A DNA stretch of 64,000 bases, taken from Amylostereum areolatum. Lineage: Eukaryota > Basidiomycota > Agaricomycetes > Russulales > Stereaceae. Below are positions 11,053 to 23,941 of the stretch, piece after piece. The notes under the pieces were generated by a model. The model did not search any database. It was not told where the DNA came from and saw only the letters and a list, made by a program, of their open reading frames with translations. Where the stretch lies: assembly GCA_012932865.1 (NCBI GenBank), contig SAXG01000012.1, positions 620,001 to 684,000 on the forward strand, in the 5' to 3' direction. Numbering within the stretch: the stretch's first letter is position 1; every line of letters starts with the position of its first letter. Both the position numbers and the translations under genes were made by a program.

Positions 11053-12032
11053 TCAGCCATTCGGTGTCAGACTCACACCCTTCTCCTGCTGAGATGGCGT
11101 CCCATTCTTCGTCTCTGCTTCCCCGTCCCCATTCGTATTCCCGTTTCCCGACACGCTTCGCTGGGATACGCTTTGAGCGTCGGCCCCATCGCCCGCATTC
11201 GAGCCGTCTCGCCAATCGATGACGGCTTGATGGCGCGTACGCATGTCCTGATAAAAGTCGTTTGCGTCGTTCATCTTGTTGACCTCGGCTTGTTTCGCGT
11301 CCAGCCAACGCTGGAGCAACTTTGCATTGTCTCTCGTGAGGTTCTGATTACGCTCCTCTATTTGGCCCAGTTCGAGCTGTAGTGTGCTGATCTCATCGTG
11401 AAGAACCTAGCGGTGCAATGGTGAGTCGTTAAGATGGGATTCAAGAGCCTGTCCCACTCACTTGAGCCGTTCGGTCCTTCTCCGCCATCAATTCGGCGTG
11501 TTGGTCCACCTTTCTCTTCAAGTTGGCGATGTCCTCGCGCGCCTTCCGAAGTCCCTCCGAATCTATTCGAGACAGCTCCTCCTTCTCCCGCAATGTTTCA
11601 TTCATGGCAAGCAGACGCTGTGCGTTCTGACCTTGGGTCTTGTACACAGTGGCGAGTTCATCACGAAGAGAAGAAATCTGAGATTCGAGAGAAGCAATAT
11701 ACGCTGCACGGACAGGGTTCCTGCGGAAAGTGGTGAGATGAGGACGAGAAGCCACAAGATGCGGACGTACTCCTCTGTGGTCCCAGGTACAAACACAGTA
11801 GAGCTGCTCGGATTCTGCTTGACAGTGGTAACTGCTCGAAGCAAAGACGCATTGCGCTCCTTCAAGAGCTTTGTTTGTTGAGCAAGTCTACGATCTGATG
11901 TGGGTGAGTAAGGAGTGTATCCGAGGACTGAAATGGTGTACATTGTTCGATGATAGGTGCAAACCCGGACTCCTTCACATTCCGTTCTGTGAGACGAAAG
12001 CGGAGTATTTCTTGCCACGCTGGCTCCGCCAT
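11053..12032 (-). CDS. ATG16: Autophagy protein Atg16
   Basis: Atg16 binds Atg5 and dimerises through a coiled coil, giving the Atg12-Atg5-Atg16 complex that directs Atg8 lipidation on autophagic membranes. The spliced N-terminus MAEPAWQEILRFRLTERN has the Atg5-binding pattern (Trp-x3-Ile/Leu-x3-Leu). A long coiled coil follows: SQISSLRDELATVYKTQGQN, REDIANLKRKVDQHAELMAE, then HDEISTLQLELGQIEERNQN and the conserved LLQRWLDAKQAEVNKMN. The tail after MRTRHQAVIDW is Gly/Asn/Ser-rich and probably disordered. There is no WD40 domain, as in fungal Atg16. Introns: 11895-11941, 11721-11770 and 11407-11461, all GT-AG. The length is about 255 residues, in the fungal range. The first ATG is only 12 codons before the Trp of the Atg5-binding helix, which supports this start. 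Confidence 0.9.
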
Positions 12033-12130
12033 TTTTGAGGAAGGCCGACGAGACGGGAATGGGGAAGAGGGGGAGGGCTGCCCAAAGCTTCAACTAAATC
12101 CGAGGGCAAGACTCAAGTGCGAATTGGGAC

Positions 12131-12815
12131 AGGACCCTGGCATATCCCCCAACTTCGATCGAAAACGGTCGATTTTTGGCCCATCTGTGCGGACAATTTG
12201 AGCCTGAATCCGGCAGCATTATACTCAGGGTTGCTTGTTCGGGGGTACTTCCGTGAGGATTATAGATCAGAGGTCAATCTACATACAGGTCGTGCGGATT
12301 GCAGGATCAGTGTCGACGTAGCAGACGATCCGTGAGCATTGGGAGATCGGTGTTCACGTTCAGACGGCATGCAGCTGAAACTCAAAGTGGTAATTGGTGA
12401 AGTTTGCGAGGGTGGACCTAAGATGGACGGGGTACACAGAGTAGCTGTAGACTAAGTACTAGATCTTTATATCTGTCCTGCTGCTTTTCATAGGTGCGAA
12501 GTTGCTCGTTTGGCGACAGCGTCGAGCGAGACGGACTTGCGCCAGGTCACGGCGGTAGAGATTCGAGAGACGGCGAAGTTCAACGTTCAACGTTCAATGA
12601 CGCTGAGATGCCACCGGGCCTCCCGGCCACGGCGCCGATCCGTACGCATATGGATCTGACATCAGACCAGACGGAGGTTTTTCGGACGGGGGTCAGATCG
12701 GACAGATTTTGAATTTTCGTATATTCCGTGAGCATTACGATACATGATCAGCCCCAATCGAAGGCCATTCCGTGAGCATTAGGATCAAAGTTGCTGGGGG
12801 ATATGCCAGGGTCCT
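12131..12815. mobile_element. Non-autonomous hAT-like DNA transposon (MITE), 685 bp
   Basis: The ends are perfect inverted copies of at least 20 bases (AGGACCCTGGCATATCCCCC at the left, its reverse complement at the right), continuing imperfectly through AACTTYGATC with a 3-base gap. The element is flanked on both sides by the 8-bp direct repeat ATTGGGAC (12123-12130 and 12816-12823), which fits the hAT target preference nTnnnnAn. There is no transposase frame inside. The motif CCGTGAG(C/G)ATT occurs four times in the same orientation, near 12251, 12330, 12726 and 12770, and may be transposase binding sites. The right end is 172 bases before the YPT7 start codon. Termini and target duplication are seen directly. 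The superfamily is inferred from target-site length. Confidence 0.85.
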
Positions 12816-12866
12816 ATTGGGACGGCCGGAATTCCGGCGCTCCGGCCGGGGGCGCCGACGGCGTGA

Positions 12867-13933
<1,067 letters not shown>

Positions 13934-14382
13934 TCGTGATAGTCATACCCACATCTTTTGTCACGTCCGTCTATCCCCTTGCCTGGTCTTCATACGGCTC
14001 ACAGCCGCCAGGCGCTACTACCTGATTTCCCCAGTCCTTAGCAGTCATGTAATGTTAGGATCTTTTCTATATTTTTGTTTCCTTGTACTTGTTGAACGCT
14101 GATGCCCAACCATGGATTATGTATTCACAAGGATTAACGTAGTCATCTGTGCAATGATCAACATTCAATGGTCATTGCGTCTGAACAATTGGGTATTTCA
14201 TTGGATGGCAGCAAGATGTAGGTAGGCAAGATGTAGGTAGGTGGAGGCGAATTTCACATATACACAGAGCTTTACTACAAGGCAAAGCAGACAGCAAGAT
14301 ATGATACAAAGAGCATTAGACGTGTGATAGCAGCAAAATATGAGGTCCTGAGACAGTCAGACCTGTCGAAGGTGCGAACGTT
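13934..14382. other. Convergent 3' region between YPT7 and the small - strand gene
   Basis: This region should contain the 3' UTRs of two convergent genes. A 12-base direct repeat (GGCAAGATGTAG) occurs twice in tandem near 14205-14236. No coding sequence was recognised. Confidence 0.5.
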
Positions 14383-15004
14383 TTATGCACGACCGCCACT
14401 TCCACGGGTATCAGAATGAGAGTTGTGGACAAGTGTTTTGCACTTGGCCTTGAAAGCCAGCGCAAGGTCCTAAGACAAACCCAATTATTAGGGCACAGGT
14501 GAGTCACAGGAGAGTAATGACGCACCACCACTAGATAGGACAGGCTAGTACGCCTTCGCGGGTTTTTCGGTACTTCTTCGCCGTGAACGGCCTCACGGAG
14601 ATTGTCTGCAGCGCCCGGGATCCAGTCACTTTCAATGGTGCTAGTATCCGAATCACGCTCCTGTGTATGACGCTCAGTGACCGTCAAGAAGAAGACCAGT
14701 TACGAAACATGCCGTGCTAGACGTGGAAGGCGTAGAGGTAAAGGTGGAAACGTGGTTTGGGTTACGAGGCTGGCGGTAGTCAACTGTGGTCTGCGAATGC
14801 CGATGAGCAGAAAATATGGTCCCAGGAAGAAACGATTCGTACCATGAAGACGTCGTTGTCAAAGCTATGAGGGGGCCTCGGATACGGGTGGTACCGTGGC
14901 GAAGGACCACTGGCAGGACGGGTGTGAGTGGGAAGTGTATGAACGTATTGAGCCTGGGTCAGAACGAGGGTAAAAGACGGGTAGGTTGGCGGAGGAGGAG
15001 GCAT
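14383..15004 (-). CDS. Small orphan protein of about 155 residues, four exons
   Basis: Not recognised as any family. The model starts MPPPPPTYPSFTLVLTQ at 15004, about 70 bases downstream of a good TATA box, and ends LVHNSHSDTRGSGGRA with TAA at 14383. Three GT-AG introns of normal size (14791-14842, 52 nt; 14661-14703, 43 nt; 14470-14525, 56 nt) join the exons in one frame. The middle part is Ser/Thr-rich (TFTSTPSTSSTA) then acidic (ERDSDTSTIESDWIPGAADN), followed by the basic stretch KNPRRR. No signal peptide, membrane segment or known domain is seen. Support comes from the TATA box, the consistent introns and the frame. It could still be a non-coding transcript. Confidence 0.5.
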
Positions 15005-15073
15005 TGGCTTAGACCGAATGAGTGGACGTAGTTGGGTGGGCGGCGGGCATCGACACCCCTCGACCCTGGGGGC

Positions 15074-15082
15074 CCTTATATA
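15074..15082 (-). promoter_or_regulatory. TATA box of the small orphan gene
   Basis: On the - strand the sequence reads TATATAAGG, 70-78 bases upstream of the proposed ATG at 15004. Spacing and sequence suit a fungal TATA element. Function is inferred from position only. Confidence 0.5.
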
Positions 15083-18000
15083 GTGCAGAGAGGCAGGCTC
15101 GAATTGGCATATGACGGGGCGCCCGTTCACACGAGAGTCATACTCTTGTCCTGACGCGAGAAGCGAAATGACCAGTCCTCCGTGAGCCCGCCGTGGGCGG
15201 GTCCGTGCTTCATCAGGTTTGCCTGCGTCCACTGCCCCCGCCGCCAGTCTGTCCAGCGATCCGCACAAGTGAGTCGCTCCACCACACGACGCGCTTTGGA
15301 TTCGAGGACCATTACACAGAGGTAAGCCTCTGGCTCGGCGCACACATGGACCAGTCCTAGTCTGGAGGTGGTCTCGCACTCGGCAGCAGTTCTGGATTAC
15401 TTCTTCGCGAGGAACGACCTACGTCCCATCCTAACCAAGACCATCTGTGAATATGCTCTGGAAACGGACTTGGTCAGTTAGATAGGCTATGCGCACTTCA
15501 AACCCCACGACATAAGAGGACGAGGTCAAAGGAATGCAGGATGTTCCTCGCCGAGGATAGAGTGTAGACACGCTCCCCTCTTTGCGCTCGCCCATTTCGA
15601 GGGCCCTCGTCTTCCGTCAATGGCATCTCTGACCCCCAATTCCTCCCTGACGAAACACCAGTGCACCCTCAACTGCCTGGCCAGAGAGCGCGACCGCGTT
15701 CGTGACGTCGTCTCTGGGACTGTCACACAACGTGACGTTGTCACCACTCGTGACCGCGACATCAAGGGTCCATCGAGAGGTGAGTCGTTCAGACGATGTC
15801 CACTCCCACCACAAGCGATAAAACTCAAATATGCTCTGCGTCCAGCCCCATCCAACCTCAGTGCCAGAAAACAATGCTTTGGTCTGATGCCCTCAAGGCT
15901 AACGACAAGCAAGAACAACGTCTGACACAAATGACCCAGCACATCCTCCAAGAGCAAATTCAAGTGATGAAGTCACCTCAACCCCGCCCACTACAACACA
16001 TGCGCAAAGCACCTCAGCGACATCCCATATACTCTCCAACGCCACGCCGATGCAAAGTTAAGAAATTGAACTGAGTTACGCACCTGCTAACCCTGAGACG
16101 GAGAGGCATCCCTCGTCGGGCTTCTCCTCGAAGTCAAATGATGTCTTGCATAGCCTGCAGTTCAAGGCCATCTTTCTGAAGGGAAAAGTCGGTCTCTCGA
16201 CGTGTCACAGTCTCTGGGCGAGCGTTGTCTGGGAAGGTACTTGGGTCTGCAACGGGGTCCGCAAAACTCCTCCTGGTCTCGCCCCTCTGCGCCTTGGCTC
16301 CTGGAAATCTCCTCGAGAGTTGTAAAGTGGGGTGTTAGAGGAACAGAGGGCTTTTGGCTTCCTGGCGGTTGCTCGAGCGAACAACCAGGATGGCTTCTTG
16401 CCGTCTCCCATGAGTGCCGTATGCGCCTCCGACGCTCTATCGCCCGTCAAGAAATAGCGGTTGGAAATAACTGACGCGCTGTCAGCAAGACAAGACTGGC
16501 GTTGTGGACAGAAGGAAGAGTGAAGGGGCAAGTGTCGCGGTGAAGTGGTGGTGGGAGACGCAGGTCGAAATGACTGTCTCACCTACGCCGCGCCGTGCCT
16601 TCAAGCTCAGACTCCGCTCCTCCGCCTCCTCGCCTCGATCGTTTAGCCTTTGTATTTGTCTCTCCTTGGTCGACGTCAACAACCCCGCCCATCCCTTGCA
16701 CGCACCCCACCCACCCGACGAACCCCGCTTCCGACACCGAAATTCACTCCCCCATTTTTTTCTTTTTCCCCACCCTGCGTCGTGGTGTAAACTTGTTTTG
16801 AATTCCTTCCACTCACGCATATCTTCCTTCCGTCGAGTCCTCATACATCCCGCTCGCCGTGGCATATTTTATTCCACCTCAGCCCTAGCCCCCAGACTTT
16901 ACCAAGTCCCCGCCCTCCTGTCGCCAGAAGACTCGCACCGTGGTCACAGAGCGGGTCTACCAGCCGACGTCAGAAGACACTCCCGGTTGTCCTGCAGTCC
17001 ATTGTATGCCTTCCATCTCTTCCAAATTTCCAGCTACCTGGATTGTCCCCCACCTTGCCACTTCTCCCGGGATTTGTGATGTCTACCCCCACCGAGAATA
17101 CACGCAGACCGAGTTCATCGACATTGGCAAGAGGCTTCGACACTTATCGGACAATGTGGCCAAGGGGCTTTGCCAGGCGGATCCTCAGGGCAAGGTATGT
17201 GGGTACGTGGCTCTAATTGACAGTCGCGGTACAGGACTAGTCGAAGACGCGAAGGTAAATCTAGTCGCTCTGATGTCGTTGACTAGAGCGCGAGGCGGGA
17301 GTCTAGGAGGATAGGGGGTCGTTGGGGGTCGTCACTATCCATCGGCAAGTTATCGTCATCTTTATCGTAATCGATATCGTTCACATGTCTTTCGAAAGCC
17401 CCCTTGCGCCTCATGCCGAGTTCTGACAGGCGATCTACTCAAGTCACCGACGATTCTCCAACATCGTCATTGTTTCCTCCCGATAGGTGTACAGGCGCCA
17501 AGGTATTGTGAGGTCCTGTCAGCATCAGTGTCCCTGCGACTTCGAGATTCAAGTCCGCTCTTCCCAAGGATCGGAAGGGGGCCGTTTTATCGACATTACT
17601 GACGCGCACTTGTACAATCTAGAGTCTAGACGAAGCTGCCGAACTTCTATCGGGTTGAAACATATATTCAGGACCTGGTTTCTTCCGTCTGTGGGCCCTC
17701 GCCCGCTCACGTATGCTACCAAAGTATCGACGATCCAAATCGGCGTCGTTCGTTTCTACACCGAGCTGGTATTTTATTTTGTGCGAGGCAATCGGAATCG
17801 AATCTACATCACCTTCGAATTTTGGTCGCAAACCAATCCAGCACCATTGATTTGGAACATTGAAGAGATGAGACATTCCGCGATGGGAAGGCGCACTGTA
17901 TCATGCAATTTTCACTACGATCTGCCTTGCCTGTGGCCAGTTGTATTGGCGCTGAGGACGATGCATGAGTGACCGAGAAACGTGAAGTGACGGGGATATC

Positions 18001-18542
18001 GGGCGTAAAGTCCGCTGCTTCCGTTCGCGGCGCCAGTATGAGTAAACAGCTTCAATGGGACCGGTCGAGTGGCAAGGAAATATTACGTTCACCTCGATTC
18101 CTCTGTAGATCTCAAGCTACCGGTCCCGCTGGGTCAGAACAGACCCTCGCTCACTTCACCACATCTGATTCTGGACACGAGGACAGGCGTAGCAGCCCCA
18201 CCAAACGGTCGCTCCATCTTAAGCCTACCTTTCGTCATCGCCCACCCGCGTCCGCCTCGCTCTTTCTTATCGAATCTCACATATCACCCGAGTGCGTATA
18301 TCTTTTTATTTCACGACTATTGCTAACGCTGTGGGACAGACCTCGCGTAAGGCATACACAGGCTTCTTAAAGTAACTTTTCGTCCATATCCTATGTCTTG
18401 GCCAATCTCACGACTTTGGGCAGTATCGACATCCGCCACCGCTTGAAGCGACCTTATACCACATCATATCAACGTATACCACCCTGTTTCTCTACAACCG
18501 TCCCCAGAGGTCAAGGCCTTCTTCCACCCTTGCGGAGCCAAC
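15083..18542. other. Long region without a confident gene
   Basis: No domain or family motif was found in 3.4 kb. A 93-codon + strand frame at 15796-16074 (MSTPTTSDKTQICSAS at its start) is the most protein-like, but no splice context or family supports it. The stretch 15690-15765 repeats CGTGAC-type words. From 16600 to 16900 the + strand is C/T-rich, like a promoter. It leads to a possible tiny spliced gene at 17079-17314: MSTPTENTRRPSSSTLARGF, then an intron 17197-17242 with a good branch site, and a stop by 17314. The ORF in another frame (TEFIDIGKRLRHLSDNV) competes with it. Neither is strong enough to call. Transcript data would be needed to decide. Confidence 0.45.
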
Positions 18543-20055
18543 ATGCCTCGCATCCCTTTCATATCCCGCCTTCGGTCCCATGAATATCCCGCTGTCTTCA
18601 TTAGCCTTATAATCGTCTTCCTCGAGTCTGTCCTTCACATCATAATCCTTTTCCTGCCCAAGTCTGTCATCGACTTCTGTTATAAAGGATCCCGCCGGCT
18701 CTTCCACCGCTTCGTGCCCCCGTCTTCCTCCCCCACACCACAACGTCGTCTCGCCGACCGCATTCGCAACGCAAACGACTTTGAAGCCCTCTGCGAAATA
18801 TTTGGTTATCAGCACGAGGAGCATGTTGTCCTCACCAAGGATGGTTACCTCCTGGGTATTCACCGACTGCCCGCTCGTTCTGGCGAGGCTCTCCCCCGAC
18901 CGGGCACGTCCACAGGCAAACCCGTGGTATATCTCCACCACGGCCTCCTCATGAATTCCGAAGTGTGGATCTGTCACACCGACCCGCGCCGTTCGCTCGC
19001 CTTTGTCCTCGCCGAGGCCGGTTTCGACGTTTGGTTGGGGAACAACCGCGGCAACAAGTACTCGAAGAAGTCGCTCCACCATGACCCCAACTCGACCAAG
19101 TTTTGGGATTTCTCCATCGACGATTTCGCGTGGCACGATATTCCGAATACCATCGAATACATCCTGGATATCACGCGGGCCAGGAACCTCAGTTATGTTG
19201 GGTTCAGCCAGGGCACAGCACAGGCGTTTGCGGCGTTGAGCATCCACCCTCAGCTCAACCAAAAAATCAACGTCTTTATCGCTCTTGCTCCGGCCATGTG
19301 CCCCGCCGGGCTGGCCACACCTATCGTCGACGGTCTCATGAAAGCATCGTACGTCCGATTCAGATATATGTATCTCCTCTTATCTGAAATCTGCTCGCAG
19401 ACCCTCGCTTCTTTTCCTTCTGTTCGGACGCAAGGCCATTCTCTCTTCAGCACCCATGTGGCAGGGTATTCTGTACCCTCCTATTTTCTGCCGAGTCATC
19501 GACATAGGCATCAACTGGCTCTTCCGCTGGCGCTCGCGCAACATCACACCCTTGCAGAAGCACGCGGCGTACCCGCATCTGTACTCGTTCGCGTCCACCA
19601 AATCCGTCGTACATTGGTTCCAGATCATGCGGCACGCGCGCTTCGTCATGTACGACGACGACGTGTATGCGCCCAGTGGTCCTGGCCGACGTGCTTACCG
19701 CCCCGTCAAGTTCCCCACGCGCAACATCGCCACGCACGTCGTGCTCATGTACGGCGACGAGGACTCGCTCGTCGACATCGATGCCATGCGCCGCGAGCTC
19801 CCCGCGCAGCACGTCGAGGTGCGCCGATTGCGTGGCTACGAGCACCTGGACGTGCTCTGGGGCGAGCATGTCCACCTGGATGTCATTCCCGGTGTGCTGG
19901 ATAGCCTGAAAGAGCACGGCGATTCGCCTGACAAGCTTGATCTGGTGAAGAAGGCGCTGGAGAAGACGGTGTGGTCGAACGGGAACGGGTGTGCGATCGA
20001 CAACGGGATGGATAAATACAACGACTATGGGACGGCGACGTCGACTGATGCGTAG
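18543..20055 (+). CDS. Acid-lipase-type alpha/beta hydrolase (steryl ester hydrolase/Tgl1-Yeh family)
   Basis: Members cleave steryl esters or triacylglycerols at lipid droplets or the plasma membrane. Near the N-terminus is one hydrophobic segment (VFISLIIVFLESVLHIIILF, residues about 17-37), which could anchor the protein. The AB-hydrolase-associated lipase region follows with EEHVVLTKDGYLLGIHRLP. The oxyanion region is VYLHHGLLMNSEVW, and DVWLGNNRGNKYS and the nucleophile elbow GFSQGTA come next. The remaining triad residues lie in YGDEDSLVD (Asp) and YEHLDVLWG (His). A single 52-nt intron (19349-19400) splits a Ser codon. Length is about 487 residues. The C-terminal 40 residues are polar and of unknown use. 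Family assignment is firm. Substrate is not determined by sequence. Confidence 0.92.
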
Positions 20056-20235
20056 GGCGCATACTACCAGATCCTCTCTCTGGCATCACAGTCTATAAAT
20101 CCCATAATACTTAATTTATGTTCGCGGTGTTGTTGTAGTAATACCCACGATTTTGCCTTGTACAAGGGTCGCCATGTCGTGCAAGCACAGGCCGTCTATG
20201 GATAGGATGATTACAAAACAACAAACGAAGATCCC

Positions 20236-21948
20236 CTACTCGACAACCATGCTCCACTCGCTGGAGATGGCACCCGTCTGCCTGCCCACGAGCTCCTTCC
20301 AGATCGGCCGCGACACCGGACCCATACCGTCCGCCTCCACAGGGATAATGACATCCTGACCCTCGTACCCGACCTTGTCAATAGGGCTCACGATCGCCGC
20401 CGTACCTGTGTAAATATTAGACCGTGCGCACGGATATGTCAAGACCGCAAGCACTCACCCGATCCAAACATCTCAACCAATTCTCCGCTACGCGCTGCGT
20501 CGCGCACCTCAGGCATGGTCACCGGACGCTCCGACACGACGAGTTTGGACGACAGCTCGGGGATGGAGAGGGCGCCGCTGGCGTGACTGCGCGCAAGCGA
20601 GAGCACCGAGTCGCGCGTCACGCCCGGGAGGATCATGCCGTCGAGCGGGGGTGTCACGAGCTCGATCGTGCCGTCGGGGCGTTTGAACACAACGAAGAGG
20701 TTCATCGTGCCGACCTAGAGAAAAAGGAAGTCTGAGCGGGGGCGGGGCGAGCGACTAAGGAGTGGGATGTACCTCGGTGAGATGGTGCTCGGGGCCGTAG
20801 ATCCACAGATTCTGCACGTAGCCCAGCTCGGCGGCTTGCTTTTGGGCATACACGCCAGGGGCGTAGTTGGCGCCGATCTTGAACGCGCCAGTACCTGGAG
20901 AAATGACCGTTAAGGGGATTCATATAAGTTTGTCTTCCGACGAAACACACCTCCGGGGGAAGCACGAATATATTCCGTGGTGCCGTGGAGAGCCACAGGT
21001 TTGAACCCGTCAGGGTAGTAGGGTCCGACCGGACTGCAAATGACATACAAGAGCGCAGCGTTGGGTGGGTTGATGCCGACGGTCTCCTGCGTGCCAACTA
21101 GAACGTAGAACCTTGTTTTAGGGGGAAGGTTCCGAAAGGAGTGAAACAAGCGCACTCAGCACAGGGCGAATGTAGAGGCTGTGGCCCGGCTGTTGGGGGA
21201 TCCAATTCTTCTCGAGCTTGACGAGCTCTTTCAAACATTGTAGTAGCGCATCGCCATCAAAGGTCTACCCTTGCCGTCAGTCAAGTCACAAAACCGCCAT
21301 GTAAAGAAGAGCGCACGGGAAGGGCTAGTCGTTTCGCACTGCGGTTCATGCGGGCCATGTTGAGTTCGGGTCGGAACAAGGTGACTTTCCCTTCGGCATT
21401 ACGATACGCCTTCAGTCCCTCGAAAAGACATTGCGCGTAGTGGAACACGGTTGCGCTGGGGTCCAGAGAGATCGGGCCGTCTGCATGCCAGGCGTCAGTG
21501 CACGGGTAACATCCGGCGTGTTGTTGTACGTACAAGGCTTGATCTCAGGCGCACCCCAGCCGCCCTCTAGTGTCCACGGGATCATCAACATATGGTCGGT
21601 CTTTACACGCGCCAGGACCCGCGTAAGATAACGTGGAAAGCGACTGGACAGTGAGCACGTACGAAATTGTGGCCGAACTTTAGTGTCTTGAGCGGCGGCA
21701 TCGTCTTTGGGGATGTCGTCTTGTTAATCAGGAGCCGGGAAGGCTGGAGGGTAGAATGAAGCGATCGATATTGCTGTTCGTGGGCAGGTATTCATGACAC
21801 GCACGTCGATCTCCGGAGAAAGGCTCTGCTTGGCTGCAGGAATCGACAAGGAGCGCGTCAAAAGAGCGGGGGACGCTCTTGCGATACGTGCGCGACCTGC
21901 GCATGTCGCAAGCTGTTTGAGGGTGCGAGAACGTAGTGAGAAGGCCAT
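20236..21948 (-). CDS. BAT1: Branched-chain amino acid aminotransferase, mitochondrial type
   Basis: PLP enzyme that interconverts leucine, isoleucine and valine with their 2-oxo acids. The N-terminus [20 protein letters not shown] is basic and amphipathic, as in a mitochondrial presequence. Core motifs after splicing are [53 protein letters not shown], the PLP-lysine region [16 protein letters not shown], and [13 protein letters not shown]. Near the end are [14 protein letters not shown] and the terminal WSMVVE. Eight introns by eye: 21720-21804, 21601-21662, 21481-21533, 21265-21316, 21098-21155, 20895-20950, 20715-20772 and 20406-20458. The last splits a Gly codon before TAAIVSP. Full family length with no gaps. 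It is convergent with the lipase gene, 180 bases away. Confidence 0.96.
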
Positions 21949-22452
21949 AGGTTCAGGGGTCGCCGGAACTGAAGCTGTGGGAGGTTTTCTTCAGACACTG
22001 AAAGGGGCCAAAAGAATGCTGATGTTGCCGTCGAGAGACCGATAGAAGGCGAGCGAGGTCAAATGCTCTCGCGGTTTCCTGTAGGATGTCAGTGACTCGA
22101 CGGGGAGAGCTATAACGCTGTGAACCAACCCACCTCGCACGGCGTTCGGCCCTTCGGAGCCCCGTCCGATCCAACATTCGCGACATATCAACATCTCAGC
22201 AAACGATGAAAGTACTGTACATGGTGTACAAAAAATTTCACCTTCAATTTTTCCACTGTAAATTACTGGTATGTAATGCTTCACGGTGTATATGCGTGTG
22301 GCGTATATGCGTGTGATGTCTATGCGTGTGTGTGTGTACAGTAGGTATGCCTTGTAGTCGCGTGGATAGGAGTTGTCTGTGCTGGATGCACTGGCACTGA
22401 GGAAATATGATGGTATGTATGCTAGAGTCTCCTGAACAGTCCGATGTGGACC
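21949..22452. other. Intergenic region upstream of BAT1
   Basis: This should contain the BAT1 promoter and the 3' UTR of the - strand membrane-protein gene. It includes three 15-bp tandem copies at 22288-22332, annotated separately. No coding sequence was recognised. Confidence 0.5.
22288..22332 (+). repeat. Minisatellite, three copies of a 15-bp unit
   Basis: Three adjacent units read GTATATGCGTGTGGC, GTATATGCGTGTGAT and GTCTATGCGTGTGTG and then run into a short GT microsatellite. The repetition is seen directly; no function is implied. Confidence 0.85.
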
Positions 22453-23704
22453 CTAAGGTCTGAGATTCTGGCTCCTTATGCTCGATGACGATCCCTGTTT
22501 GACCAGTTTTCGAGGGGCACGTCCACGATATGAAGAAGGTGGCGTTGCAGAAGTCGGAGTCGCCTCCAAAAACTGTGGGCCGTGCACGCCATATACGGAC
22601 GGGATGCGTGGGACAGGTGGGGAGTCGCCTTGGATTATAAACGATCCTTCCCGACTTGTAGAGGGAGACATTGACGATGAATGAGACAGGTTGGACATGC
22701 TATCGTTATTTGGACGGGCAAGAGTTGTATCCACTGGACGGAGGTATGTCAACAAAAGCCATATGTGAGTGCAATCGCGATACACACCAGATCGCACACG
22801 GCGAGGTTCGCGTCGGGTATATGCAACGGTGATGTCTGGACGAGAGGACGACCTTGGTATGCCTGCAGTGACTCCGGTCCAACCATCGGCCAAGGAGCCG
22901 CCCGCCCAGCTCGTACGACGAGGATCTTCCACCCCGCCGACAGAGACCGAACGACTGTGCGGGTTCTCGCCGCCAACCATATGGGGATAAAGGTCCGGGG
23001 CGAGGGGGGTAGGAAGGACGATCTGAATGTTGCTGTGGGGGGCATGAGGGGCGGCTGGACGGGGAAACGCACGGTAGGTGGAGCGGGATCGACTGGTGTG
23101 GGTGGTGTTGGAAGTGCGTGAGGTGCTGGCGGAAAGAGTGGATACGCGCCTGGGAGGAGGCGGAGTTGGGAGATTGCGTGGAGGGTGAAGAAGGGTCGGA
23201 CGAGGCCCCGGCCGAGGAGGACAAGGTGGAGGATGAGCCGCTTACGGGGCGTGCATCCGGGAAAAAAGAGGGATTGGGGGGCTGCAAGGGCTCTCCGTAG
23301 AGGGAGAGGGGATGATCGTGCTCGGAGCTAGCGGACTCTTGAGTGGAGAGGGAGAGCTGGCGGGCGGGGGTGGGCGGGAGGAGAGCGAGGTTGCTTGAGG
23401 ATGCAGGGGTGAGCCATGTCTCGGGGCGGGCGGTAGATTCGCTGGTGGCGACCTTGTGCTCGACGAACTGAGCTAGCTGATGTTCACGATGGTGGGCGAG
23501 GGGCTGGACTGGAGGCAACGGAGCGGAGCGACGTCGACAGCCGCGCACGAGACGCCATAAAGCGAAAAAGAGGACGAGGGCGCCGAGGGAGGCAACGACG
23601 GCGATGATGATGGTGGTGGTGGAATGTGACTTTGAAGCATCGTCTCGAATAGTATGTGCATGGCGAATGTGGGCCAGAGGGGGAGAGAAAGAGCGACGAG
23701 GCAT
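22453..23704 (-). CDS. Single-pass membrane protein with long Ser/Pro-rich cytoplasmic tail
   Basis: No family recognised. From the ATG at 23704 (MPRRSFSPPLAHIRHAH), a short N-terminal part is followed by one transmembrane helix (IIIAVVASLGALVLFFALWR) and the basic stop-transfer RGCRRR. The following 280 residues are Ser/Pro-rich. An upstream in-frame ATG at 23791 would add 29 residues. Two introns restore the frame: a 40-nt intron 23033-23072, which joins SIPLHLP to NIQIVLPTPLAPDLYP, and a 54-nt intron 22734-22787, which joins PRRVRS to VDTTLARPNN. The last exon has several Ser-rich phosphorylation-like stretches (SNLSHSSSMSPSTSREGS) and ends SSIRSQNLRP. The architecture resembles fungal single-pass proteins with disordered tails; function unknown. 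The 40-nt intron is short and should be tested. Confidence 0.7.
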
Positions 23705-23941
23705 TACCGTGGTTGAAGGAGAGGAATGGGTCGGACGGCGACTACGGAAACATAGAGGACACCGGGGAAGACGCGCAACCTGCGACCGCATCCCGCCGCT
23801 CTCTAGACTCTCAGTCTGACATCACTCGGATCTGTCCGTATAATACACCCCCGTGGGAATTCCACCCTGGGCCGGCGGCCGCGTCCCCGACGTTGCCCCG
23901 ACGCTGCCACCCGCATCGCCGCCGCCATCCATCCGTCCTCG

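Noticed and set aside
15600..16480. Possible retrotransposon gag fragment
   Set aside because: A frame with basic, polar composition exists, but no zinc knuckle, protease, reverse transcriptase or terminal repeat was seen.
16940..17314. 124-codon + strand frame
   Set aside because: It overlaps a better spliced small model in another frame and has no recognised family. Neither is called as a gene.
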